A stretch of DNA of 64,000 nucleotides from Lachnospiraceae bacterium (GCA_004558185.1 SFDP01000015.1:1-64000), one strand, 5' to 3'. Numbered from the stretch's first letter, positions 15,748-24,440 are shown. Made by a program: numbers and translations. The notes: generated from the sequence alone by a model not told the origin.

Positions 15748-16290
15748 ATGATAATGTATGGAGGATACAGCTTGCGGCGTTTAGAACTTAAGGATTTTGA
15801 GCAGTTGTATGCGCTAATCGAGAAAAGTTTTCCCGAAGACGAATATCGAATCAAGGAGGAACAGGAGGCTCTTTTTTTTCGTAAGGAATACAAGGCTTAT
15901 GGGCTGGTGGATGAGAATAGTCAGGAAATACAAGCCTTTATTTCCTTATGGCAATTTGAAGCCTTTGCCTTTATTGAGCATTTTGCAGTTAATCCGGCCT
16001 GTCGGAATGGGGGGATGGGAAGCAGTGTTCTGCAGGAGGTGCTGAAGAAGCAGGAGGGTATGGTTTGCCTTGAGGTAGAGCTGCCGGAGAATGAGCTGGC
16101 CGCCAGACGAATCCGATTCTATCGCCGCAATGGCTTTTATCTCAATGAATTCCCTTACATACAGCCGCCGATATCAAAGGGAAGAAATTCGATTCCCTTA
16201 AGAATCATGACCTGGGACAAGCCCGTTTCAGCGGATAGGTTTCAGGAGATCAAAAGCACTCTTTACCAAAAGGTATATGGGGTGCAGTAA
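15748..16290 (+). CDS. GNAT-family N-acetyltransferase
   Basis: This encodes 180 residues of the GNAT fold. The acetyl-CoA-binding motif A is visible as FIEHFAVNPACRNGGMGSSV (R/Q-x-x-G-x-G/A), followed by AARRIRFYRRNGFYLNEFPY as the C-terminal strand region. The substrate is not predictable. The frame is open upstream to 15643 through a repeat element; ATG 15748 is chosen because GGGGGGAGGTTCA precedes it. Confidence 0.8.
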   Translation: MIMYGGYSLRRLELKDFEQLYALIEKSFPEDEYRIKEEQEALFFRKEYKAYGLVDENSQEIQAFISLWQFEAFAFIEHFAVNPACRNGGMGSSVLQEVLKKQEGMVCLEVELPENELAARRIRFYRRNGFYLNEFPYIQPPISKGRNSIPLRIMTWDKPVSADRFQEIKSTLYQKVYGVQ

Positions 16291-16358
16291 AGCCTGGCAC
16301 AAAATAGAAAGAGAGGCATATCCTATTAAAAAAGAGCCATAGAAAGAGAGGAAAGAAT

Positions 16359-16445
16359 ATGTTTTGGGGCTGCTTTTGCGGAGTGCTTTTTCTGGCTATG
16401 CTGGTTTTCATTCTTTGGTTGATTCGGTGTAGAAATTGCAGATGA
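16359..16445 (+). CDS. Candidate 28-residue membrane microprotein
   Basis: A 28-codon frame starts at ATG 16359, with AGAGAGGAAAGAAT as ribosome site. It reads as an almost entirely hydrophobic helix (residues about 8-22, VLFLAMLVFILWLI) with cysteine-containing ends (WGCFCG and RCRNCR). The size, ribosome site and single helix fit a small bitopic membrane peptide. No family was recognised, and chance occurrence cannot be excluded. Confidence 0.45.
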   Translation: MFWGCFCGVLFLAMLVFILWLIRCRNCR

Positions 16446-16538
16446 TTTTTGATTTGACAGGGGAGCAGTCATCATGCTTCCCTGTTATTGAAATAAGGCT
16501 GTGGGTATATTATAATGAAAAGCAAAGGGGGGAAAATT

Positions 16539-17345
16539 ATGGTATTTCAGGCAAAAAACGGAAGAATAAGGATGGATAATACAGAGATGGATTTTGTTGT
16601 TTTTGGGGAGAGCAGCAAAAATCTGGTTCTCATACCGGGAATAGGAGATGGACTGAAAACGGTAAGGGGAATGGCACTGCTTTTTTCGATTCTGTATCGT
16701 CAATATGCAAAAAGCTATAGAGTTTATGTATTTAGCCGTAAACGAAAGCTGGAAAAGGGCTATACAACTCGGACAATGGCAAGAGATCTGGCCAGAGGAA
16801 TGAAGGTTATGGGAGTCCAAAGGGCTGATGTGATAGGTATCTCTCAGGGAGGAATGGTTGCTCAATTTTTAGCGATAGACTATCCGGGTCTGGTCAATAA
16901 GCTGGTGCTGGTATCTACCACAGCCAAAGCAGGACCAAGAATCAAGCGAAGAGTAGCTAAGTGGATAAAGCTGGTGAAGGAAGGGGATTATCAGGAGCTG
17001 ATGCTGGACATTGGGGAGAAAATGTATTCCGAAGACTATAGGAGGCGAAGCGGCTGTTTATTCTCCATAGGAGGAAAGCTGCTGTCAGGAGGAGACAGAG
17101 AACGATTCTGCACCATGGCCAGAGCCTGTGTTACCCATGATGCGTTGGCTGAGCTGGATAAGATTAAGGCCGAAACTCTTGTCATTGGAGCCGGCAGAGA
17201 CCGGGTAGCAGGTTCGAGAGGAACTAAGCAACTGGCAGAGGGCTTGCCGGGCAGCAGGTTCATTCTTTATCCTGATGGGGAGCATGGGTTTTATGATGAG
17301 GTGAAAGATTTTCACAGGACAGTGCTTAAATATTTAAACCCATAG
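16539..17345 (+). CDS. Alpha/beta-hydrolase fold protein
   Basis: This encodes 268 residues of the serine hydrolase fold. The nucleophile elbow is GISQGG (Ser near residue 104). A likely catalytic aspartate lies in VIGAGRDRVAG, and the histidine in DGEHGFYDE near the C-terminus. The substrate is unknown; it may be an esterase or peptidase-like enzyme. The ATG at 16539 is chosen over 16515 because AAAGGGGGGAAAATT directly precedes it. Confidence 0.85.
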   Translation: MVFQAKNGRIRMDNTEMDFVVFGESSKNLVLIPGIGDGLKTVRGMALLFSILYRQYAKSYRVYVFSRKRKLEKGYTTRTMARDLARGMKVMGVQRADVIGISQGGMVAQFLAIDYPGLVNKLVLVSTTAKAGPRIKRRVAKWIKLVKEGDYQELMLDIGEKMYSEDYRRRSGCLFSIGGKLLSGGDRERFCTMARACVTHDALAELDKIKAETLVIGAGRDRVAGSRGTKQLAEGLPGSRFILYPDGEHGFYDEVKDFHRTVLKYLNP

Positions 17346-17386
17346 GAATAGTAGGAATTTGAAATATTTTACAAGTGGAGGTAAGA

Positions 17387-17999
17387 ATGGCTGTAGAGTT
17401 GAAGCAATGGAGCTTTGATCTGAAGGAGGACTTGATTCGCATATGCAATCAGGCAGACAGAGCATGGTTATCTGAACGTCTGCCCAACCCTTATACAGCA
17501 GAAAGTGCAGACTGGTGGCTGAATATGGTGCAGGAGCAGGAGGGGAAAGACGGTATTTTCCGGGCAATCCTGTCGGAGGGCAAGGTAGTGGGAAATATTT
17601 CGGTGGAAAGAAAGGCAGATGTATATGCCATTGACGGGGAACTAGTATAACGGTTCATAAATAACTCGACTATAAACGCAGAATATTTTTTTGAGTGTGC
17701 AGTTTCAAAAACGTAGGCGTAGCGGGCTACGCTGAGGATTTGAAACCGTTATACTAGGATACCTTCTCCTGACCGAATACTGGAACCGGGGAATTATGAC
17801 CAGGGTAGTAGAGGAAATCTGTCAGATTGCTTTTGACAAATTAGAGCTAATCCGCATCACGGCAAATGTATATGAGCCTAATATTGCCTCTGCCAGAGTA
17901 TTGGAGAAGAACGGCTTTATTTTAGAGGGCAGAATGCGTAAGGCGGTTAAAAAGGCTGACCGGATATATGATGTCTGCATTTATGGGAAGGTAAGATAG
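17387..17999 (+). pseudogene. RimJ/RimL-type GNAT acetyltransferase, interrupted by a MITE
   Basis: The first part (17387-17646) encodes MAVELKQWSFDLKEDLIRIC and onward to YAIDGEL. The second part (from 17758) continues as GYLLLTEYWNRGIMTRVVEE to the end at 17999. Removing 17647-17757 restores a continuous protein of about 167 residues with the classic G-Y-x-L...Y-W-x-x-G-I-M-T motif and ASARVLEKNGF. The insertion brings an in-frame TAA at 17649, so the gene is inactive as one protein. Confidence 0.85.
17643..17757. mobile_element. 107-bp MITE with 10-bp terminal inverted repeats and CTAG duplication
   Basis: The element spans 17647-17753. It begins TATAACGGTT and ends AACCGTTATA, a perfect 10-bp inverted repeat, flanked on each side by CTAG (17643-17646 and 17754-17757). 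Inside is a hairpin GCGTAGC-GG-GCTACGC. It has no coding capacity and must have been moved by a transposase acting in trans. Excision of element plus one CTAG restores the reading frame of the acetyltransferase, which independently defines its ends. Confidence 0.9.
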
Positions 18000-18110
18000 T
18001 TTATCCCGGCAGAAAAATTGACTGAATGGAAAACTTATACCGAAGCATTGCGATCCGGGAAAGTGCGGAAGATTAAGCTGGAAAACGGTGATGCTTGGGA
18101 ATGGAGGTAA
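18000..18110 (+). pseudogene. Unrecognised gene-tail fragment
   Basis: About 36 codons in one frame read as coherent protein (for example KLTEWKTYTEALRSGKVRKI, ending ENGDAWEWR) and stop at TAA 18108-18110. There is no start codon, and the fragment directly abuts the end of the acetyltransferase pseudogene. It resembles the 3' end of a lost gene and overlaps the ribosome site of the next gene. Confidence 0.4.
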
Positions 18111-18111
18111 A

Positions 18112-18576
18112 ATGAGAGAGTGTGTGTTATTGTTTCAATTTGAACAGACAAAGCAGAGGAAGCTGGTAGCTCAGCTTCTGCCGGCCAGATTTAAGGTAAA
18201 GGTAGTGGGAGCAGAGGAACTGGACTTCCCGATAGGGTACCTGACAGGCAATAAGGAACTGCCGGTTCGGGAAGAAAAGGGAAAAGAAGGGCAGTCTGCC
18301 TCAGAAGAGCCTCAGGGGCATGAACAGGCAGGGGAAACAGCGCCACAGCCGCTGGAAGGGGAAATGCTGGTCATGGCAGGAGTGTCCGGTGACCGACTGA
18401 ATATGGTTTTGCAGGCCGTTAAAAAAGCAGGAATCGGTCCCATACCCTATAAGGCAGTAGTTACCGAAACCAATCAGGCCTGGACAGCCAGAGAATTGTT
18501 TGAAGAATTAAGGAAAGAGCATGAAGCGATGAAGACACAAAATAACGATGGTAAAATGCTGCATGAGCAAAAATGA
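18112..18576 (+). CDS. DUF3783-like hypothetical protein
   Basis: The protein is 154 residues. The C-terminal 70 residues (MLVMAGVSGDRLNMVLQAVK, then PYKAVVTETNQAWTARELFEEL) match a small clostridial family I recognise as DUF3783. The middle is a low-complexity Glu/Pro/Gln linker. Its function is unknown and it is likely cytoplasmic. ATG 18112 follows TGGAGGTAAA; an ATG at 18088 in the same frame lacks such a site. Confidence 0.65.
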   Translation: MRECVLLFQFEQTKQRKLVAQLLPARFKVKVVGAEELDFPIGYLTGNKELPVREEKGKEGQSASEEPQGHEQAGETAPQPLEGEMLVMAGVSGDRLNMVLQAVKKAGIGPIPYKAVVTETNQAWTARELFEELRKEHEAMKTQNNDGKMLHEQK

Positions 18577-18588
18577 TGGCGAAGGAAT

Positions 18589-18819
18589 ATGAGGTTCATT
18601 ATTGAGCATTTAGCAAAGCAGTTTGAACAAAAGCAGGTTCTTCAGGACATCAGCTTTAGCTTTGAAGAGGGGAAAATATATGGGGTGCTGGGAAGAAATG
18701 GTGCCCGAAAAACGACATTGTTTAATTGTCTGAACCAGGATATCGGTACAGACGGTGGTAAATTCTATCTGGAAACGGAAAATGGTTTTCGCAGTCTTTT
18801 GTACACCGAATACTACTGA
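18589..18819 (+). pseudogene. Truncated ABC transporter ATPase with damaged Walker A
   Basis: The 76 codons read as the start of an ABC ATPase (FEQKQVLQDISFSFEEGKIY). The Walker A motif reads GRNGARKTTL where GRNGAGKTTL is required, so the essential glycine has become arginine. The frame stops soon after the first 60 residues, losing the Q-loop, signature and Walker B. No permease gene remains. It is an inactive remnant. Confidence 0.8.
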
Positions 18820-18835
18820 GGAAGGGAGTGATTTT

Positions 18836-19393
18836 ATGGTAATTATCGGAAAACAGCAGAAGGAAATGGCGGCTTCTCAAATGAACGTAAAAACAGCAAA
18901 TTCCAATCGGAAGAAAACGCTCATAGCTGACGGCGATCTGGAGGAAAAGAGGCTTTATCCCTATAAGCTGGAGAATGGAGTTACGCTGGAGCTGTCCTTT
19001 GAGGCAAGGGAAAAGCTGATTGGAATGGAGGCAGCCATGCACAATCTGGAGGTGACTGGTCAGCAGACAGAGGCGATGAAAGAGGAGATAGATGATTTTG
19101 GGAAAATCATGACTATTTTTCGTAGGATAGCCAACGGAGATATTGTTCCCGGTCAGGATGAAAAAAAGCTGATGGAATACAGCATGGAAATGTATCAGAT
19201 GGCTAAAGCGGCTGCTGCGCTGGCTGAAAACAAAGACCCTGAGGAATATGACTCTGTAGATAAAGAAAAACAAGAGAAGAGAGTTCCGAAATCTGCAGCG
19301 AAAATGGGAAGTCCGGCAGTTTCGGTTACTTTACCCGCTTCCGGGACTGCAGAAGAAGCAGCATCGACAGAGAATGAGGTAAATGAAGTCTAA
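18836..19393 (+). CDS. Hypothetical protein, charged, helical
   Basis: This encodes 185 residues without a signal peptide or membrane segment. The central part (residues about 40-130) is predicted helical and acidic/basic mixed; the C-terminal third is low complexity (Ala/Ser/Glu). I do not recognise a family. An ATG at 18836 with AGGAAGGGAGTGATTTT before it marks the start; the longer frame overlaps the ABC remnant. It is followed 41 bases later by the glucokinase gene. Confidence 0.6.
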   Translation: MVIIGKQQKEMAASQMNVKTANSNRKKTLIADGDLEEKRLYPYKLENGVTLELSFEAREKLIGMEAAMHNLEVTGQQTEAMKEEIDDFGKIMTIFRRIANGDIVPGQDEKKLMEYSMEMYQMAKAAAALAENKDPEEYDSVDKEKQEKRVPKSAAKMGSPAVSVTLPASGTAEEAASTENEVNEV

Positions 19394-19434
19394 AGAAGAA
19401 GGACGGCTTAAAACATAAAAGGAGGAAATAGAAG

Positions 19435-20367
19435 ATGAAGAAATATTGTTTTGGTGTTGATGTGGGAGGAACCACCATCAAGCTGGGGTTATTTACGGTG
19501 GAAGGAGAGCTTCTTGAGAAATGGGAAATCCCTACCCGTACCGAAAATCAGTCAGAAGCCGTGCTGCCTGATGTGGCTTCAGCAGTACAGGGAAAGATGG
19601 AAGAAAAGGGAATAGCCAAGGAAGACGTGGCAGGTATTGGTTTTGGGGTTCCGGGGCCGGTAACGGCAGAAGGAATTATTGTAATGAATGCCAATCTTGG
19701 GTGGAGAAACAAAAACGTATCCAGAGAGCTGGAGGAGCTGACAGGACTTCCCTGTAAAGGGGGAAATGATGTGAAGACCGCAGGTCTGGGTGAAATGTGG
19801 AGAGGCGGAGCAGCAGGCTATAAGGATGCCGTCTTTATTACTCTCGGCACCGGAGTAGGGGCTGCTATTATTGTAGATGGCAAGGTGATTTTAGGCTCAA
19901 AGGGAGCAGCAGGTGAAGTGGGGCATATTAAGGTGGATGGCGAAATCACACAGCCTTGCGGTTGTGGCGGTGTTGGCTGTATGGAGCAGTTTGCTTCCGC
20001 ACCGGGGATTGTAAAAATGGCAAAGGAGCTTTTGGAAAGGTCTGACCGGCCTTCCTGCCTTCGGGGGAAAGAGATCACGGCAAAGATTGTATTTGATGCA
20101 GTTAAGGCGGGAGATGAGCTGGCAATGGAAGTGGCAGAGAGGTTTGGCCATTATCTGGGCTATGCTCTATCGGCAACCGCAGCCATTGTTGATCCTGAAG
20201 CCTTTATTATTGGAGGCGGTGTCTCCAGAGCCGGAGACATCCTCATTGAATATGTACAGAAATATTATAAAAAATATGTATGGCCGGGATGCCGGGATAA
20301 GCAGTTCGTTCTGGCAAAGCTGGGAAATGATGCCGGAATTTACGGAGCAGCAAGCTATGTGTTATAA
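19435..20367 (+). CDS. glk: ROK-family glucokinase
   Basis: This encodes 310 residues. The ATP phosphate-binding loop GVDVGGTTIKLGLF lies at the N-terminus. The ROK zinc-binding signature is CGCGGVGCMEQFAS with the upstream histidine in EVGHIKVDG, and the catalytic aspartate region is GNDVKTAGLGEMWRGGA. The enzyme phosphorylates glucose with ATP at the entry to glycolysis and is typical of the Gram-positive ROK glucokinases. AAAAGGAGGAAATAGAAG precedes ATG. Confidence 0.9.
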   Translation: MKKYCFGVDVGGTTIKLGLFTVEGELLEKWEIPTRTENQSEAVLPDVASAVQGKMEEKGIAKEDVAGIGFGVPGPVTAEGIIVMNANLGWRNKNVSRELEELTGLPCKGGNDVKTAGLGEMWRGGAAGYKDAVFITLGTGVGAAIIVDGKVILGSKGAAGEVGHIKVDGEITQPCGCGGVGCMEQFASAPGIVKMAKELLERSDRPSCLRGKEITAKIVFDAVKAGDELAMEVAERFGHYLGYALSATAAIVDPEAFIIGGGVSRAGDILIEYVQKYYKKYVWPGCRDKQFVLAKLGNDAGIYGAASYVL

Positions 20368-20449
20368 TTTTTCATTGACAGAGCTTGGAAATAATGTTAA
20401 GTTTGGAAAGAAAGAATAAATTCATTTATATGAGGGAGGACAAAAGATA

Positions 20450-21118
20450 ATGAAGAAATTAGCACTTGCACTTGTGGCTGTTTTGACGGCAGGATTGCTG
20501 GCAGCCTGCGGGAGTTCTTTCGATGCATCCGGATACATTCAGGCATTGTTGGATAATTCCTACAAAAATGATTCTGCGGCATTCGTAGAGATGAAGATCG
20601 GAACGGCAGAGGAAGCGGCAGCTCTTTATGAAGAGGGCTTGAATGCAGAGTTGGATGGTATGCTGGATAATATGGATTTGCCGGAAGAACAGTTGGAAGA
20701 ATTCCGTGCAATTATTGCAGAAATCCTAGGAAAGGCAAAATACACGGTAGGTGAGGCTGAGAAGCAGAGTGATGGTTCTTATGTAGTAACCGTAACCTAT
20801 GAGCAGTTGAATGTTTTCGTACCTGCGATGCAGTCATATTACACAGTAATCGAGCAACTGGTTACTGGGTGGACTGAGGCAGCTCTGGCTGGTGAGGCAA
20901 CTCCTACAGAAGACGAGATGATGACACAGATGATTGGTGAGCTGAAGGTTTGTCTTGAAGATGCAATTGCAAATGCGACCTATGATGAACCTGCTACGAC
21001 CACGATAACCATCGAGCTGATCGATAAAGTTTACACACCTAAGGAGGCTGATCTGCTGAACCTTGAGACGGTGATGTTTGATGTGGAAGAGCTGCAGGGG
21101 CTGGAAGCAGCTTTCTAA
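20450..21118 (+). CDS. Lipoprotein, DUF5105-like
   Basis: The 222-residue precursor has a lipoprotein signal (MKKLALALVAVLTAGLLAAC) with lipidation expected at Cys20. The mature part is acidic and resembles small clostridial surface lipoproteins with a helical repeat and a beta-rich domain (GSYVVTVTYEQLN, TTTITIELIDKVY). It is expected on the outer face of the membrane; its function is unknown. A strong terminator follows it. Confidence 0.8.
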   Translation: MKKLALALVAVLTAGLLAACGSSFDASGYIQALLDNSYKNDSAAFVEMKIGTAEEAAALYEEGLNAELDGMLDNMDLPEEQLEEFRAIIAEILGKAKYTVGEAEKQSDGSYVVTVTYEQLNVFVPAMQSYYTVIEQLVTGWTEAALAGEATPTEDEMMTQMIGELKVCLEDAIANATYDEPATTTITIELIDKVYTPKEADLLNLETVMFDVEELQGLEAAF

Positions 21119-21133
21119 AATAATATAGTTTCG

Positions 21134-21173
21134 AAAAAGAGCAGCACTCATAATCAGGGACTGCTCTTTTTTT
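21134..21173 (+). terminator. Rho-independent terminator after the lipoprotein gene
   Basis: AAAAAGAGCAG at 21134 pairs with CTGCTCTTTTTTT at 21161, with a 16-base loop. Confidence 0.85.
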
Positions 21174-21191
21174 ATAAAATAAATTAGTACG

Positions 21192-21285
21192 ATTCAGAGC
21201 CATGTAAATGTTCAATGAAATGAATAGGCTGCTTACATGAAAGGAAATATCCTTGGACATTTATATGGCGAAGTGACCATATGAG
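21192..21285. repeat. Short interspersed inverted-repeat element, copy 2
   Basis: This matches 15507-15600. The ends GCCATGTAAATGTTC and GACATTTATATGGC are near-perfect inverted repeats, better kept than in copy 1. It is non-coding. Confidence 0.6.
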
Positions 21286-21345
21286 CATAAGGAAAGCTGT
21301 GTAACAGCAATTTTACGAATGGAATTCTGAATAGTTGAATAAATT

Positions 21346-21462
21346 TGATGTTAGGGTCAAAAGCCCCTAACTATGATACCTACGGATTGTTACGTACTTC
21401 GTACTCCCACAATCCTGCAAAATATTCGCATATCGTGGTGCTTATTTTGACCCTGGTATCAT
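21346..21462. mobile_element. 117-bp inverted-repeat element (GGGTCAAAA family)
   Basis: The left end TGATGTTAGGGTCAAAA and the right end TTTTGACCCTGGTATCA are imperfect inverted repeats. The interior holds a further hairpin (TACGTACTTCGTAC). One end of the same family occurs at 15643-15660 and another at 381-405. It lies in the 460-base gap between two lipoprotein genes and has no coding content. Confidence 0.6.
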
Positions 21463-21579
21463 AAATTTTATAAATAGATGAAACTTTTTTTCTGTTTCAG
21501 GAATCTATTATTATGTATGTGAATATACATAGTAACATATGGGTAAATAAGGCCCATATAGAAATGGAGGAGAAGATTT

Positions 21580-22011
21580 ATGAAAAAACACTTATTCACA
21601 GCAACTTTAATTGTAGCCTTAGGCCTGGCAGCAGGCTGTGGTGCGCAGGGGACTTCCGGGGATGTGACGACAACCACTGTGGAGCAGGAGGCAGAGATGC
21701 TTTCCAGTGAAGATATGCCTGAGCAGGAAATGGTTCAAACAGACATGGCCCAGGAGGAAACAGGAACAACTGCCAATACGGAAATGGAAGCAACCACAAT
21801 AACCGGTGTAGTGGAGGAAATGAAAGATTTCATGTTCATTGTTACGGATGAAGCTGGTACATCCTATGCATTCTCCTATTCGGCTGAGGATGAGTTGGAT
21901 TTATCCGCAATTAAAGTAGGTGATAAGGTAAACGTGAGCTTTACGGGAACAGTTTCTGAGGTAGATGCCTTCAATGGTAAGGTTCTGTCGGTAGAAAAAG
22001 TAGAAGAATAG
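21580..22011 (+). CDS. Small surface lipoprotein
   Basis: The 143-residue precursor carries a lipobox LAAGC with lipidation at Cys20. A Glu/Thr/Met-rich linker (residues about 30-70) precedes an 70-residue beta-rich domain (ITGVVEEMKDFMFIVTDEAG, KVGDKVNVSFTGTVSEV) that looks like an OB-type fold. Its function is unknown. A hairpin with CCTGTC and GACAGG followed by TCTTTTT ends the transcript near 22083. Confidence 0.75.
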   Translation: MKKHLFTATLIVALGLAAGCGAQGTSGDVTTTTVEQEAEMLSSEDMPEQEMVQTDMAQEETGTTANTEMEATTITGVVEEMKDFMFIVTDEAGTSYAFSYSAEDELDLSAIKVGDKVNVSFTGTVSEVDAFNGKVLSVEKVEE

Positions 22012-22030
22012 GAACATAGAAAGCAGTATA

Positions 22031-22084
22031 AAGGCCTGTCAGCCTTTGAGTCATACAGATTCATGGGCAGACAGGCTCTTTTTA
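22031..22084 (+). terminator. Terminator after the small lipoprotein gene
   Basis: AGGCCTGTC (22032) pairs with GACAGGCT (22069), followed by CTTTTTAT. The loop is long, so efficiency is uncertain. Confidence 0.55.
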
Positions 22085-22252
22085 TGCAGGTTTACCATAA
22101 TCCTGCTTTTTTAAGGAGGGATTTTACTGCAAGGGTAGCCTTGCCACTAATAAAAATGAGTGATAAAATACTTAAAGTTCAGCAAATAATTAGTAATAGA
22201 CAGCTCAGCAAATGATAATAACAGAGTTTAAGAAAGAGAGAAGTTAGAAAAA

Positions 22253-23164
22253 ATGGATTTAGCATGGAAAACAATCGGTATGGAGGATAAGCCGATTCTT
22301 GAAAAATACTATGCCTATGAACAGAGTAAATGCTGTGAATTCAGCTTTTGCAATAATTATCTGTGGGCTCCTTTTTATGAAATGAGATATACGATTATTG
22401 AAGATATGCTGGTATTTTTAGCACAGGGGAGGCAGCCTTCTGTGGGAGTGCCGCTGGCCAAGGATGGAGCCTCTGAAAGGAATCTGGGGAAAGTGGTATC
22501 CATTTTGGAAGAGTATTTTGTTTCTATTCAGGCTCCTTTTCAGATGCATTTGGTGACCGAAGAAAAGTTTGCCCAATTGGAAGCACAGTTTCCAGGAAAA
22601 TACGTCATTGAATATAATCGGGATCAGGCAGACTATATTTATGAGGTGGAGAAGATGATTTCCCTGTCAGGAAAGAAGCTGCATGGGAAAAGAAACCATA
22701 TCAATAAATTTAAAGAAAATAATCCGAATTGGCGTTATGAGCCTCTCTCCCAAGAGAATGTATCAGCCTGTGTTAAGATGGCAGAGGAATGGAGGGAAAA
22801 GAACCTCTGTGATGAGAAAGGGGAAAAACACACCGAATTCTGTGTAACTTTAAGAGCCCTTGATGAGTATGAACAGTTAGGGCTGAAGGGAGGAGTTCTC
22901 AGAATTGAAGACAGAGTGGTGGCCTTTACACTGGGGGAAGAGTTGAATAGGGAGACGTTTGTTGTTCACATTGAGAAAGCAATGGCGGACATCCAGGGAG
23001 CCTATCCGATGATTAACCAGCAGTTTTTAGTTCATGAGGCTTCTCAATATAAGTATGTCAATCGGGAAGAGGATATGGGAGAAGAAGGCTTAAGGAAAGC
23101 AAAGCTCTCCTACTACCCCGTCTTTTTGCAGGAAAAAGGAGTGGTCAGAAAAAATGAACAGTAA
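22253..23164 (+). CDS. DUF2156 (phosphatidylglycerol lysyltransferase C-terminal-like) protein
   Basis: This encodes 303 residues of the tandem-GNAT type seen in the catalytic half of MprF-like enzymes. Recognisable stretches are EFSFCNNYLWAPFYEMRYTI near the N-terminus, KLHGKRNHINKFKENNPNWR in the middle and FVVHIEKAMADIQGAYPMIN with the terminal YVNREEDMGEEGLRKAKLSY. It lacks the membrane half, so it is a soluble cytoplasmic protein of uncertain acyl acceptor. Its end overlaps the aminopeptidase start by 11 bases, so the two are coupled. Confidence 0.85.
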   Translation: MDLAWKTIGMEDKPILEKYYAYEQSKCCEFSFCNNYLWAPFYEMRYTIIEDMLVFLAQGRQPSVGVPLAKDGASERNLGKVVSILEEYFVSIQAPFQMHLVTEEKFAQLEAQFPGKYVIEYNRDQADYIYEVEKMISLSGKKLHGKRNHINKFKENNPNWRYEPLSQENVSACVKMAEEWREKNLCDEKGEKHTEFCVTLRALDEYEQLGLKGGVLRIEDRVVAFTLGEELNRETFVVHIEKAMADIQGAYPMINQQFLVHEASQYKYVNREEDMGEEGLRKAKLSYYPVFLQEKGVVRKNEQ

Positions 23165-24440
23165 TGAAAGCAGTAAAGAACTGCTGCGATTTATTGAAAA
23201 AAGTCCTACTTGCTTTCATACCATTGCCAATCTGGAGGAGAGTTTAATCGGTGAAGGCTTTACCCGTCTTAGAGAAAAGGAGCAGTTTGCCCTTCTGCCG
23301 GAGGGAAAGTATTATGTCGTTCGCAACGATGCCTCCCTGATCGCCTTTCAGGTGCCAAAGCAGGAAATAAAAGGTTTCCGCTTTATGGCTTCTCACAGTG
23401 ATACACCCTGCTTTAAACTGAAGGAGAAGCCGGAGATAGCCGCAGAGGGCAGCTATATGGTATTGAACGTGGAAAAATATGGAGGAGCTATTCTTTCTAC
23501 CTGGCTGGACAGACCCTTATCCATTGCAGGAAGGATTATTCTTCATGAAGCGGATGGGCTGAAAAGCCATTTGGTGAATTTTGAGCAGGATCTATGTATC
23601 ATTCCCAATGTAGCGATTCATCTTAACAGAGAGATCAATAAGGGAGTGGAATATAACCCACAAACAGATATGAGGCCGCTGTTTGCCGGAGGTGAACAGG
23701 CAGATTTGTACAAAATGCTTGCTGATAAATTACAGACATCCTCGGATAAAATACTGGGTACAGATTTGTTCCTGTATAACCGTGCACAGGGCTGTTTTTT
23801 AGGAGCGCAAGAGGAATTTATCGGAGCTCCCAGACTGGATGATACGCAGTGTGTATTTGCTTCTTTGCAGGGCTTTCTTCAGGCAAAAAATGAAAGCTAT
23901 ATGAAGGTGCTGTGCGTTTTTGACCATGAAGAGGTAGGAAGCAGAACCAGGCAGGGGGCGGATTCCGACTTTTTGCAGGTGACTTTGGAAAACATTCTTC
24001 GGGCTATGAGGAAGGAGGGAAAATTGGCAAACCTTCTTGCAGACAGTTTCCTTTTATCAGCGGATAATGGACATGGCTTGCATCCTAATCACCCGGAAAA
24101 ATCAGACCCTACCAACCGACCGGTATTAAATGGCGGAATTGTGATTAAGTACCATGGAAATCAGCAGTATACGACAGACGGCTTTACCGGTGCAGTGGTG
24201 AAGGCAATTTGCAGTAAAGAAGAAATTCCGTATCAGACCTACCATAACCGTTCTGATATTCCGGGGGGCTCAACTTTAGGTAATATTTCCATAGCCCATT
24301 GCTCTGTTCCTTCAGCAGATGTAGGATTGGCACAGTTGGCCATGCACTCTGCCTTTGAAACGGCAGGAGCGAAAGACACGGGATATTTTATCCGTTTTGC
24401 CAAAGCATTTTATGGGTGGGAAGGTCATAAAATGGGGTAG
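23154..24440 (+). CDS. apeB: M18 family aminopeptidase
   Basis: The 428-residue zinc aminopeptidase removes N-terminal acidic or other residues from peptides. The M18 markers are present: FMASHSDTPCFKLK (metal His and Asp region), VFDHEEVGSRTRQGADS (metal/catalytic Glu), SADNGHGLHPNHPEK and the C-terminal HCSVPSADVGLAQLAMHSAFE. The length equals the family norm of about 430. It is cytoplasmic. The start overlaps the upstream gene. Confidence 0.93.
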   Translation: MNSNESSKELLRFIEKSPTCFHTIANLEESLIGEGFTRLREKEQFALLPEGKYYVVRNDASLIAFQVPKQEIKGFRFMASHSDTPCFKLKEKPEIAAEGSYMVLNVEKYGGAILSTWLDRPLSIAGRIILHEADGLKSHLVNFEQDLCIIPNVAIHLNREINKGVEYNPQTDMRPLFAGGEQADLYKMLADKLQTSSDKILGTDLFLYNRAQGCFLGAQEEFIGAPRLDDTQCVFASLQGFLQAKNESYMKVLCVFDHEEVGSRTRQGADSDFLQVTLENILRAMRKEGKLANLLADSFLLSADNGHGLHPNHPEKSDPTNRPVLNGGIVIKYHGNQQYTTDGFTGAVVKAICSKEEIPYQTYHNRSDIPGGSTLGNISIAHCSVPSADVGLAQLAMHSAFETAGAKDTGYFIRFAKAFYGWEGHKMG

